Shown here piece by piece: positions 1 to 8,724 of a stretch of DNA of 64,000 bases. Positions within the stretch are counted from its first letter, which is position 1. Every line of letters starts with the position of its first letter. Where the stretch lies: contig NZ_FCNV02000004.1 in the NCBI RefSeq assembly GCF_001544615.1, positions 1-64,000 on the forward strand, written 5' to 3'. A program made the translations under genes and the position numbers. Origin of the DNA: Caballeronia concitans. Its GTDB lineage: Bacteria > Pseudomonadota > Gammaproteobacteria > Burkholderiales > Burkholderiaceae. The notes beneath the pieces were generated by a model, which was given only the letters and a program-made list of their open reading frames with translations, searched no databases and was not told the origin of the DNA.

Positions 1-196
1 CATCAACTTACACCACGGCCACCCCTCCTAAGCATTTTCCCGCCAGCAGCTTTTTGCACACTTCTCGGTACATTACCCGGCCGGTGTCAGATCTGGAGAG
101 CTTCCGAACGGCGGTTGTACGAGCAGCGGGGCCGAGGCAGTTGCCCGGGGCTGACAGATGAGTCGATCCGCAGGATGCGGCCGACTGCGCAGTGCG

Positions 197-928
197 TCAG
201 CCGTTGGAACGCTTGAGCCGCATCGCGATGGAAAATCTGTCGGCGGGATGGATGCTGACGGATGTCTCGAAACTGTTGCCCGCCGAATCCAGATAACGCC
301 GAACAATCTCGAGCGCTGCCGTCCCGGCCTCGACGCGCAGCCGCTTTGCCATCTCTTCCGAAACCAGCACCGCCTGGATCCCTTGCTGAATCTCCGCAAT
401 GCTGTGCCCGTAACGTTCCTCGATCAAGTCGCTGATCAGTCTGTCGGGCTGTTCGCGCGCGATTTCCGCGACGTCGGCGTAGTCGGGCGCGATGTACACG
501 TCTGTCCAACCAACGGGCGCGCGGACCTTTCCTCCATCGATTCGCAGGCTCGAAATGCGCACAAACCGCGTCCCTTCGGCGCACTGCAGCGTCCGGGCGA
601 GATCGCGATCCGCGACGACCACTTCTGTCGATTGCATGAGCCGCAAGGTGTCCGACCCGAACTGAGCCAGATCGTCCACGGAGGCAAGCGTCGGCCGGAA
701 TTCATTGCGTGGACGGGACGACTCCACGCGCGTTCCCGCGTTCTTGCGACGCGAAACCAGACCCCTCTGCTGTAGCTCGTTCAGCGCTGCGCGCACCGTA
801 TGACGGCTCGTGCGGTAGTGGTCCCGCAACTCAAGCTCGGTTGGAAGGACAGTACCGACGGGATAGCGCCCGGAAGCAATGGCTTCGGTGAGTTCGCGCG
901 CGATCTCCGCGTAATGGGGTCGATTCAT
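197..928 (-). CDS. GntR-family regulator, HutC/FarR type (UTRA domain)
   Basis: This 243-aa protein has a winged-helix DNA-binding domain at about residues 5-70 (the HTVRAALNELQQRGL recognition region) and a UTRA ligand-binding domain at about 90-235, the usual HutC layout and length. It is divergent from the lyase gene at 1075. The 146-bp gap holds two near-identical palindromes of the TGTCCGGACA type, about 55 bp from each start codon, so autoregulation and control of the lyase-symporter-fumarase genes is the natural reading. The effector is unknown; UTRA domains usually bind a small metabolite of the pathway. Seen: domains, motifs and sites. Inferred: the regulon. Confidence 0.93.
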   Translation of the reverse strand: MNRPHYAEIARELTEAIASGRYPVGTVLPTELELRDHYRTSRHTVRAALNELQQRGLVSRRKNAGTRVESSRPRNEFRPTLASVDDLAQFGSDTLRLMQSTEVVVADRDLARTLQCAEGTRFVRISSLRIDGGKVRAPVGWTDVYIAPDYADVAEIAREQPDRLISDLIEERYGHSIAEIQQGIQAVLVSEEMAKRLRVEAGTAALEIVRRYLDSAGNSFETSVSIHPADRFSIAMRLKRSNG

Positions 929-982
929 GGGTCGGATAAGCGTCTTTTGCGTGGCTTCGGGTTAATCATAACTTGCCCGAAC

Positions 983-1018
983 ATGTCCGGACATATTAAT
1001 CTGGATATGTCCGGACTT
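983..1018. promoter_or_regulatory. Paired palindromic operators in the divergent GntR/lyase promoter
   Basis: A perfect 12-bp palindrome ATGTCCGGACAT lies at 983-994 and a near-perfect copy ATGTCCGGACTT at 1007-1018. Their centres are 24 bp apart. They sit midway between the two divergent start codons (928 and 1075), where a GntR dimer pair would overlap both promoters. Confidence 0.75.
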
Positions 1019-1074
1019 ATTGACATCGTCTTCGCTTGAGTCCAGCCTTTTCAGTTCGAACATTCGAGGTTGCA

Positions 1075-2445
1075 ATGACGCATATCCCCGTTCCGATGGC
1101 CAGCACCGTGGTCGATTCCATCCTCTTCCGTGACGCCTTCGGAACCGCCAAAATGCGCGCGCTGTTCTCCGATCACGCGCTGATTCAACGCTATATCGAC
1201 GTCGAGGTTGCGCTCGCGAAGGCAGAAGCGCGCGTCGGCGTGATCCCGGCCGATGCGGCCGAAGTGATCGCGCGTGAGTCGACGATCGAGCGCATCGATT
1301 TCGATCACATGCGCGAAGAGACCGATATCGTCGGCTATCCGATCCTGCCGCTCGTGCATCAACTGGTGCAGATGTGCGGGGACGCCGGGCGCTACGTCCA
1401 TTGGGGCGCGACGACGCAGGACATCATGGACACGGCGGTCGCGCTGCAAGTACGCGACGCACTCGATTCGATCGACGGCGATATTCGCGAACTGCGCACG
1501 ATTCTCGCGAATCTGGCGAAGAAGCATCGCGACACGCCGATGGCTGGCCGCACGCACCTGCAGCAAGCATTGCCAGTGACCTTCGGCTACAAGGTCGCGA
1601 TCTGGCTCGCGATGTTCGATCGTCATCAGGAGCGAGTCGCCCAGATGCGCGAACGTGTGGCCGTCGTGGAATTCGCGGGCGCGGCGGGCACGCTGGCGTC
1701 GCTGGGCGACACGGGCTTCGAGGTGCAGAAGGCGCTCGCCGAAGAACTGAAGCTCGGCGTACCCGCAACCACATGGCATGTCGCGCGCGACGGCTTCGCC
1801 GAGGCCGTGAACCTGCTCGCGCTGGTCACGGGCTCGCTCGGCAAGATCGCGCTCGACATCATGATCATGGCGTCCACCGAATTCGCGGAAGTCTACGAGC
1901 CCTTCGTCAAGGGCCGCGGCGCGAGCAGCACCATGCCGCAGAAGCGCAACCCCATCTCCAGCGAACTCATGCTCGCGGCGGCGAAGGCCGTGCGCCAGCA
2001 TGCGGGACTGATGGTGGACGCCATGATTCAGGACTTCGAGCGCGCCACCGGTCCGTGGCACGCGGAATGGATCGCGATTCCCGAGAGCTTCATCCTCACC
2101 GCGGGCGCGTTGCATCAGGCCAAGTTCGCGCTCGGCGGTCTCATCGTCGATGAAGCGCGCATGAAGCACAACCTCGGCATCAGCAAGGGTTTGATCGTGG
2201 CGGAAGCCGTGATGATGAGCATGGCGCCTCACATCGGACGTCAGCAGGCGCACGACATCGTGTACGACGCATGCCGCACGGTGAACGAGCATGGCGGCAC
2301 GCTCGCGGAAGCACTCGCCGCCCTGCCCGAAGTCACGAAGCACTTCGACCGTGCTGCGATCGACCGCATGACCGATCCCGCTCACTACCTCGGTCTCGCA
2401 CCGCAGATGGTGGACCGGGCCATTGCGCTGTCCAGCGAAATCTGA
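1075..2445 (+). CDS. Fumarase/aspartase-superfamily lyase (adenylosuccinate lyase / carboxymuconate cycloisomerase-like)
   Basis: The 456-aa protein carries the superfamily signature GASSTMPQKRNP at about residues 282-293 (the flexible catalytic Ser loop) and the GRTHLQQALP block near residue 160 with the catalytic His region. Overall it is closest to the adenylosuccinate lyase/PcaB branch rather than to FumC or AspA. Family members cleave C-N or C-O bonds, usually releasing fumarate. ATG 1075 was preferred over the upstream TTG at 1036 because it starts the conserved region and follows a purine-rich stretch. It is not likely to be PurB, because it sits with a regulator, a symporter and a fumarase. 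The substrate cannot be read from sequence. Confidence 0.9.
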   Translation: MTHIPVPMASTVVDSILFRDAFGTAKMRALFSDHALIQRYIDVEVALAKAEARVGVIPADAAEVIARESTIERIDFDHMREETDIVGYPILPLVHQLVQMCGDAGRYVHWGATTQDIMDTAVALQVRDALDSIDGDIRELRTILANLAKKHRDTPMAGRTHLQQALPVTFGYKVAIWLAMFDRHQERVAQMRERVAVVEFAGAAGTLASLGDTGFEVQKALAEELKLGVPATTWHVARDGFAEAVNLLALVTGSLGKIALDIMIMASTEFAEVYEPFVKGRGASSTMPQKRNPISSELMLAAAKAVRQHAGLMVDAMIQDFERATGPWHAEWIAIPESFILTAGALHQAKFALGGLIVDEARMKHNLGISKGLIVAEAVMMSMAPHIGRQQAHDIVYDACRTVNEHGGTLAEALAALPEVTKHFDRAAIDRMTDPAHYLGLAPQMVDRAIALSSEI

Positions 2446-2471
2446 ACGTAACGATGAGGAAGGAGCACGCG

Positions 2472-3887
2472 ATGCATCACGAACCCGCATCACACGACGA
2501 CGCAACCGTCGCAGCGACGAAGAAGCTGCCGTGGTACCGCAAGCTCGGCATGCAGGTGCTGGTGGCGCTCGTCATCGGCATCGTGGTCGGCTTGCTGTTC
2601 CCGAAGTTCGGCGCACAGCTCAAGGTGCTGGGCGATATCTTTCTCGCGCTCATCAAAGCAGGTGTCGCGCCGCTCGTGTTCCTCACGATCGTGCACGGGA
2701 TTGCTTCTGCGGGCGATGTGAAGAGCGCGGGACGTGTGGGGTGGCGTTCCATCGTCTACTTCGAGGTCGTCTCGACGATCGCACTCGCCTTCGGCCTGCT
2801 CGCCGGCAATCTGCTGCAAATCGGTAAAGGCATGACCGGGGTGGCGGTCGGCGCTGTGCCGGCAACCGCAGCGAAAGCCGCGCCGCAAGGCTTCACCGAG
2901 TTCGTGATGCATATCGTGCCGGACAACTTCATCGGCGCATTCGCGAAGGGCGAGTTGTTGCAGGTGGTCGTGCTCGCGGTGATGGTCGGCATCGGCATTC
3001 TCGCCATTCCGGAGCGCCGTCGCGTGCGCATCAACGAAGGGCTGGATCTCATCTCCGAAGTGCTCTTCTCGTTCATCAATCTCGTGATGAAGCTCGCGCC
3101 GCTCGGCACGCTCGGTGCGATTGCCTTCTCGGTGGGAAGCAACGGCACAGCCGTGCTGATTGCGCTGGCGCAGCTCGTACTGAGCTTCTATGCGGTGATC
3201 GTGCTGTTCATCGTCGTGGTAATGGGCGTGATCGCGAAGCTCGCGGGCTTCAGTCTGTGGCGCTTTCTGCGCTACATCAAGGATGAGATCTTCATCGTGC
3301 TCGGGACCGCTTCGTCCGAAAGCGCCCTCCCGCGTCTTCTGATCAAGCTCGAACGGCTCGGCTGCGCGAAGCAAACCGTCGGGCTCGTGTTGCCGACCGG
3401 CTATGCGTTCAATCTCGACGGTACGTCGATCTTCATGTCGATGGGCGTGATGTTCATCGCGCATGCGTATGGCGTGCCCATCACGCTGGATCATCAGATC
3501 GGCATTCTGCTGCTGATGCTGTTGACGTCGAAGGGCGCGGCCACCGTGTCGGGCGGCTCGTTCGTCGTGTTTGCGGCAACGGTCACGTCGACTGGCATCC
3601 TTCCGGTCGAAGGCCTTGCGTTGATCTTCGGCGTGTACCGCTTCATGTCGATGGCCATCGCCACTTGCAATACGATCGGCAACAGCCTCGCAACCGTCGT
3701 GATCGCCAGGTGGTCGCGGACCTTCGACGCGGCCATCGCGCAGCGGCACCTGCACCCGGAGCGCTACCCCGAAACCGCACATGCCGACGAGTACCTTGCC
3801 GATGGCAATCTCTTGCCCGAAGACACGAACGACGCCAATCCGCATCCGCATGGCATTCCGCTCAAGGGCGCCCGGAACGCGCCCTGA
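2472..3887 (+). CDS. DAACS-family dicarboxylate/amino acid:cation symporter, atypical substrate site
   Basis: This 471-aa inner-membrane symporter is of the DctA/GltP type. It has many hydrophobic segments, a GTASSES hairpin-1 motif, PTGYAFNLDG and SKGAATVSGGSF hairpin-2 motifs. ATG 2472 follows an excellent GAGGAAGGAG ribosome site; the frame is open upstream but not coding-like. The conserved last-helix segment, normally GxDxxxxxxRxxxN, reads GVYRFMSMAIATCN: Tyr389 replaces Asp and Ile396 replaces the Arg that contacts the distal carboxylate of aspartate in GltPh. Sodium or proton coupling may be retained, but the substrate is probably not a classical dicarboxylate. It lies 26 bp after the lyase and is probably cotranscribed. 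Confidence 0.92.
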   Translation: MHHEPASHDDATVAATKKLPWYRKLGMQVLVALVIGIVVGLLFPKFGAQLKVLGDIFLALIKAGVAPLVFLTIVHGIASAGDVKSAGRVGWRSIVYFEVVSTIALAFGLLAGNLLQIGKGMTGVAVGAVPATAAKAAPQGFTEFVMHIVPDNFIGAFAKGELLQVVVLAVMVGIGILAIPERRRVRINEGLDLISEVLFSFINLVMKLAPLGTLGAIAFSVGSNGTAVLIALAQLVLSFYAVIVLFIVVVMGVIAKLAGFSLWRFLRYIKDEIFIVLGTASSESALPRLLIKLERLGCAKQTVGLVLPTGYAFNLDGTSIFMSMGVMFIAHAYGVPITLDHQIGILLLMLLTSKGAATVSGGSFVVFAATVTSTGILPVEGLALIFGVYRFMSMAIATCNTIGNSLATVVIARWSRTFDAAIAQRHLHPERYPETAHADEYLADGNLLPEDTNDANPHPHGIPLKGARNAP

Positions 3888-3937
3888 TTCGAATGCGGTG
3901 TCGCGCTCCCAACCAATTCCGAGATTGTGTACCCGCC

Positions 3938-5344
3938 ATGAACACGCCATCGCGAATCGAACATGACGCATTCGGTCCCGTCAAGATTCCGTCGAATCGA
4001 TACTGGGGCGCACAGACGCAGCGTGCCCTCGGTCTTTTTGAAATCGGCGAAGAGCGTTTCCCGACTGTCCTGATCCGAGCGTTCGGCTTGCAGAAGTACG
4101 CGGCCGCCCGCGCGAATGTGCAGTGCGGCGTCCTTGCGACCGAGCTTGCCTCTGTGATCGAGCCGGCCGCGATCGAACTGCACGAGGGACGATGGGATGA
4201 CCACTTTCCGCTGACGATCTGGCAGACGGGCTCCGGTACGCAGACCAACATGAACGCCAATGAGGTCATCGCGAACCGCGCGAACGAGTTGCTCGGACAA
4301 CCGCTCGGGACCAAGACGCCGGTGCATCCCAACGATCACGTCAACCGGTCGCAATCGTCGAACGACAGCTTTCCGACGGTGATGCATGTGGCGGCCGCCA
4401 TCGAAGTGAATAGACGTCTGCGGCCGGCGCTGGATGAACTGCGCTTGGCGCTCGCCGAGCGCAGTCAGGCTTTCGCCGATGTCCTGAAGGTCGCCCGCAC
4501 GCATCTGATGGACGCCGTGCCGATGACGATGGGGCAAACCTTCGGCACCTTCGAACACCAACTCTCGAATGCGCTTGCCCGAATCGACGATGCCTTGCCC
4601 CGCCTCTTGATCCTGCCTCAAGGCGGCACTGCCGCCGGCACGGGACTGAATGCGCCTGCGGGCTTCGACGGCTTTTTCTGCGCGACGCTCGCGGAGGCTA
4701 CCGGCCTAGCGTTTGTCCCCAACCCGCACAAGTTCGAGGGCATGGCGGCACACGACGCGCTGGTCGAACTGTCGGGCGCGCTGAACACGATCGCGACTTC
4801 GCTGCTGAAAATCGCGAACGACATCAGGTTCCTCGCTTCCGGTCCTCGCTGTGGTCTCGGAGAATTGCGGATCCCCGATGACGGACTGACATCTTCGATC
4901 ATGCCGGGCAAATGCAATCCGACGATTGCGGAAGTGCTTGTGCAGGCGTGTTTCCAGGTCATCGGAAACCACCAGACGATCACCATAGCCAACGCATCCG
5001 GGAACTTCGAACTGAACGTCGCCAAGCCAGTGCTCGTCTACAACCTGCTCCAGTCATTGCGCGTTCTCGCTGACTCCGCCAGCGTTTTTGCCAGGCGCTG
5101 TGTCCGCGGTCTCGACGTGGATCGTGAACAAGTCACGACTAACGTTCAGCGGTCACTGCTCGCAGTCACGGCCCTTAATCCGGTACTCGGTTACGACCGG
5201 GTCGCACAGATCACCGCGACGGCGTTGCGCGACCGTGTGACACCGCGCGCAGCGGCGATTGCGCTCGGTTTCCTCGACGGCGATGAATACGATCGGCTAG
5301 TCGATCCTGCTCTGCTCGCCGGCGGTACCGCTTCAAAGCGATGA
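3938..5344 (+). CDS. fumC: Class II fumarate hydratase
   Basis: This 468-aa protein has the FumC length and motifs: TGSGTQTNMNANEV, PNDHVNRSQSSNDS and a loop SSIMPGKCNPT near residue 325 that contains the catalytic Ser. It converts fumarate to L-malate in the cytoplasm. The residue before SSxM is Thr where most family members have Gly, and Cys replaces the usual Val after the Lys. ATG 3938 gives the canonical FumC N-terminus (RIEHDxFGPVxIP). Coming 50 bp after the symporter, it would handle fumarate released by the upstream lyase (inference). An aspartate ammonia-lyase role is less likely because the NDHVN block is fumarase-like. Confidence 0.92.
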   Translation: MNTPSRIEHDAFGPVKIPSNRYWGAQTQRALGLFEIGEERFPTVLIRAFGLQKYAAARANVQCGVLATELASVIEPAAIELHEGRWDDHFPLTIWQTGSGTQTNMNANEVIANRANELLGQPLGTKTPVHPNDHVNRSQSSNDSFPTVMHVAAAIEVNRRLRPALDELRLALAERSQAFADVLKVARTHLMDAVPMTMGQTFGTFEHQLSNALARIDDALPRLLILPQGGTAAGTGLNAPAGFDGFFCATLAEATGLAFVPNPHKFEGMAAHDALVELSGALNTIATSLLKIANDIRFLASGPRCGLGELRIPDDGLTSSIMPGKCNPTIAEVLVQACFQVIGNHQTITIANASGNFELNVAKPVLVYNLLQSLRVLADSASVFARRCVRGLDVDREQVTTNVQRSLLAVTALNPVLGYDRVAQITATALRDRVTPRAAAIALGFLDGDEYDRLVDPALLAGGTASKR

Positions 5345-6180
5345 ATCGGCCGTACGCCGTAAGCGGTCGGATGCACACCTGACGACGCTGGCAGCGCTTC
5401 GGTCATAGCCCCTGCCGTGCACGGTCACCCTAATTCGCTCGTCCACGTTAGAAGCTTCCATCGACGGTCGCTGTTTGATGTCGCGCGGCCGCTCAAACGT
5501 CAGCTTGACCGCATCCGCGAGAGTCCGCAACTGGCCGACCTGGTTGAAGACAGCGCGGCCGCCTCGGCCCGCTACAAAGCGTCGCTGTCGGACAGAATTC
5601 GACCCATTGCAGTCGGTCGGATCGTCGCTATTGCAAGGGCACTTGTCAGACTGGAACGGACGTTCGGAACCTTGAGCTACGGGCCCGTCCTTGCCCCTTG
5701 CCGACGTTCGCCATCAGAAGCCCATGCGGCTGGAGCAGGCCGCTTGATCGCATGTCGCGATTCGGCGCGGCGAAGGTCGACCCGCGTAACCTGCAAATGA
5801 GCCTTGATACGTTGGGCCAGGCAGACGACGCTCAGCGATGCGAGGCGGTAAGGTCTGTCCTACGTCAAGCTAACGATTGACCCCGTAGATGGTGCCTGTC
5901 AGCACGTTATCCCGGCATGCAGCGGTGTCGCGATCGAGCGCTTCCGAAAGACGGCGGCCAATGGATTCGAGAGTTTCTTCGCTGCGAATTGAACTAGGCC
6001 GACGAGTCCGTCATCCCGCACTTGTTACGCGCAGGCTTTCCGCAGTTCTTCAGTTCTTCTACGGTGACCCGCCCCGCCACCGGGGAGTTTCTAATCTGAG
6101 TCGCGCGCTCGATGCCGCACCTGCCCGCGAGGTTGTCGAGACCTGCGAGGGTAATAAGTCCCTTACCGGAGTTGACGTGG
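5345..6180. other. Gene-poor stretch
   Basis: I see no gene with recognisable conservation here. Several short frames overlap each other, and none has a good ribosome site or motif. One frame (about 5480-5640) has a moderately protein-like segment but I cannot assign it. Confidence 0.5.
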
Positions 6181-6483
6181 TTACGACGGCAGCTTTGCTG
6201 CGAGTACGTGGATGTTCATGATTTCTGGCGCATTAGCGAAAAGATCCGCGGCCCTCGCCATCAGCGTCTCGGCTACTTTGCCCGACAGGTGCGCCTCGCG
6301 TCCGGCGTCGTCGGGGAACGCGTCGAAGATGCCGTACACCGATGGCGCGATTTTCAGCGCGAACCACGCGATCGTCGCGGGCTCCTGCTCGACGAGCGGC
6401 AATCCGCTCATCAGGAAGCTTTCGACTTCCTGCTCCTTGCCGGGCTTCGCTTCAAGCCGGACGAACAACGCTGTCTTGACCAT
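6181..6483 (-). CDS. Antibiotic biosynthesis monooxygenase (ABM) domain protein
   Basis: This 100-aa single-domain ABM/dimeric alpha-beta barrel protein begins MVKTALFVRLEAKPGKE and contains ALKIAPSVYGIFDAF, a layout shared with small putative quinol or polyketide monooxygenases and with stress-associated ABM proteins. ATG 6483 was chosen because the family alignment starts there; the open frame continues 17 codons upstream without a family match. No cofactor-binding residues can be named. The gene stands alone. Confidence 0.85.
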   Translation of the reverse strand: MVKTALFVRLEAKPGKEQEVESFLMSGLPLVEQEPATIAWFALKIAPSVYGIFDAFPDDAGREAHLSGKVAETLMARAADLFANAPEIMNIHVLAAKLPS

Positions 6484-6963
6484 GCCTGCCTCTGTGTTGA
6501 TGACGGTTACGGGCGTCGACTGGAACTTCCGCACGATCTGTTACGCGTGCCTGGCGCGCACTAGCCAACTGACTTAATTGAGCGAGAGAAGTTCCGTGCT
6601 GGTGCCTCCTTTGGTCGACTGCTGCAATCCGAAGAAAGTCACGCCCGCTGCGCAGCATTCGCAGCTACATGTTCAGCAACCGGCCAGGTTCGGCCGTTCG
6701 GCCGAGCACTCGGTAACGAGCGCATAGGCGATGTGACACGGTTCAATTACCATCCCCGGGTTTGCGTCTGGCGCATGTCCCCCACCGGTAATGCGTTGAC
6801 GAGGTCTCAGCGCACGCTGTTGCGATCTCAGCGCTGGTGAGCCTCCCAACGACTCTTGTTCGATCGGCTGCAAGCAACGCTTAATACTCCGACTCGTCGG
6901 CCCGAAGTGTTAGGGCGCGGCGGTTGACACGTTTGACGTGGCCCACAACCAGGCAGGTCGCGT

Positions 6964-7320
6964 TCAATGCTTCCCCAAGTGCACTTGAATTTCGCGCGCG
7001 TCGAGGGCCGAGAGATCTTCGTTGATCTCCTCAAAAATCATCTGGCGTGTCTGCTCGCTCAGGCGCTGTCGAAGCATGCCGAGAAATTTCGGCTCCGCCG
7101 CAAATCGCAATCGCTGATACCGGTGATGAAGCCGTCCGTGTTCGACGCGGTCGGCGACGGTCTTCGCGAACTTCTCGCGTTCCTTTTCACTCAGCGCCGG
7201 CCCACTGGGGGCGGCGTTGACGAGGTCTTCGATTTCCCGCAAGTCCAGTTTTAGTCCCGTAGTCTCGAAGATTCGAGCGCGGCTGCCGTCGGCGACGACA
7301 ACCCAGGTAGTGTCAGCCAT
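6964..7320 (-). CDS. Host attachment family protein
   Basis: This 118-aa protein belongs to the family annotated as required for attachment to host cells (PF10116). It begins with the typical TTWVVVADGSRARIFE block and ends with a conserved KFLGMLRQRLS...FEEINEDLSALDAREIQVHL region. It is soluble with no signal peptide. ATG 7320 places the family N-terminus correctly. The molecular function is not established in the family. It is an isolated gene. Confidence 0.88.
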   Translation of the reverse strand: MADTTWVVVADGSRARIFETTGLKLDLREIEDLVNAAPSGPALSEKEREKFAKTVADRVEHGRLHHRYQRLRFAAEPKFLGMLRQRLSEQTRQMIFEEINEDLSALDAREIQVHLGKH

Positions 7321-8048
7321 GGTAAGCCTCTGAGCGCGATCGGTCGCCGGGCTCGGCGGCCATAGCAAATCGTCGCATGACGCAGGCGACCTTGGCGGTC
7401 AGCGGCGATGAACCAACGTCAAAGCGTCGTCGTGAAATGACATCAACAGGGTTCCTCTCTAATGGAAGTCTAGCCATGACCCACGCGCGCTTCTTTCCGG
7501 TTTTTGCTCAAATGTGTCAGGATCCTGCGGTCATCCGGTCTATCGCCCCATCGGGAATCATGCAGACTACCTCAGCTACTCTTCCGCCTGTTGAGGAGTC
7601 GCATCGGAGCGTTCGCCTCGAACGTTGGTACGAGGCTGTCGCAGCCTGGCCGCACAGAGAAGCGCCCGATACGATACGCCGAGGCCGTCGTCGGACGGAA
7701 GGAGGACTTTCGGCCTGCTAGCCGGTCACTGCCAGTCCGGAAAGGATGTGGACGATCATCGCGCTGACTTCAGTGGCATCTTCAGGACGGCAGCGCAGTT
7801 CTGGCCGAGCGGGCGTCGCAACAGACTGGCGTGTACTGACCGACCAGGGCGACGCGTCAAGATCGACTTACTGCGCAGTCGATGCGGTCGTCCCCCGAGG
7901 GTCGCATTGCTCTGCGTCTCGCATGAGCGAGTGGGACGATCATTGCATTAGTCAGTCTGTGCCTGTCCGAATTAACGACTAGACTTAGGATGGTCGGTGC
8001 AGCTTACACACCATGCACCGTCTCCTCATGATCCGGATACGCGGCCCA
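7321..8048. other. Gene-poor stretch
   Basis: There are no recognisable genes between the host-attachment gene and the small gene at 8062. Frames here are short, low in conserved motifs and mutually overlapping. Confidence 0.45.
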
Positions 8049-8061
8049 AGGAGGCAGACCG

Positions 8062-8304
8062 ATGCCAAAGACCGTTCGAACCGCTGAGCAGATTCGCGAC
8101 GAGCTGCAAAGCCGCATGATGAAAATCGCCGCTGAAGCGCCGGGAGCTTTGCACGTACGCATACCGCTACCGGAGCGGCACCCGCCCGACGCATCGGGCC
8201 GCAACTGGAACATCTTGCCGCTCAATGACCTCGGGGCAGACTGCATACGTCATGTCCAGAAGGTGGTCGAAGACATGCGTACCGAATTCGTCCTTCCCGA
8301 GTGA
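8062..8304 (+). CDS. Small conserved-looking protein of unknown function (80 aa)
   Basis: The 80-aa frame has an exceptionally good ribosome site (AAGGAGG about 8 bases before the ATG). It encodes an acidic, helix-rich soluble protein with an EQIRDELQSRMMKI start and a C-terminal RHVQKVVEDMRTEFVL helix. I do not recognise the family. It has no signal peptide or membrane segment. The strong Shine-Dalgarno and balanced composition support a real gene. It is flanked by several hundred bases without genes on each side. Confidence 0.7.
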   Translation: MPKTVRTAEQIRDELQSRMMKIAAEAPGALHVRIPLPERHPPDASGRNWNILPLNDLGADCIRHVQKVVEDMRTEFVLPE

Positions 8305-8724
8305 CGCGGTGATAGAGAACTGGGACGGATCATTCGAACGCATGCGTGTGAGCTTCGACGTTGGAAGATTGTCGTACGGCAAAGGACGGAGCAGAACGGA
8401 CGCGGTGTATTGCAGGCGCACAGTGAACGCACGTCATGCCGATAGCCCGTGGCCGAACCTGGTCCGGAGACGGCTCAGCCGGAATGACTGACGCGGACAC
8501 GCGGTGGGCAACAGCATCACTGTGGCACGCGCTTTCATTGATGGCAACCCGGAAGAATCGCACGAGCGACGTTATCGAAGCGTCGGCAGAAAGCTAACAA
8601 ATTCCGGCAGAATCGCGAAAGACTCATTCCAATGATGCGTCTACCGTACTGCGATAGGGTCTACCGTTGTAGCCAAGCGCGGGCTCGTAACCGGTGAAGC
8701 GCATGCCACGGAAAAAGCCCTTGA

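Noticed and set aside
1051-2505. Long minus-strand frame opposite the lyase gene (also others opposite the symporter, RND and MFP genes)
   Set aside because: Arg/His/Asp-rich composition and lack of motifs; these are antisense shadows of high-GC genes.
5417-5800. 127-aa frame with a DciA-like look (PLKRQL...LADLVEDS)
   Set aside because: Only a short stretch is suggestive, there is no ribosome site or C-terminal match, so I did not call it.
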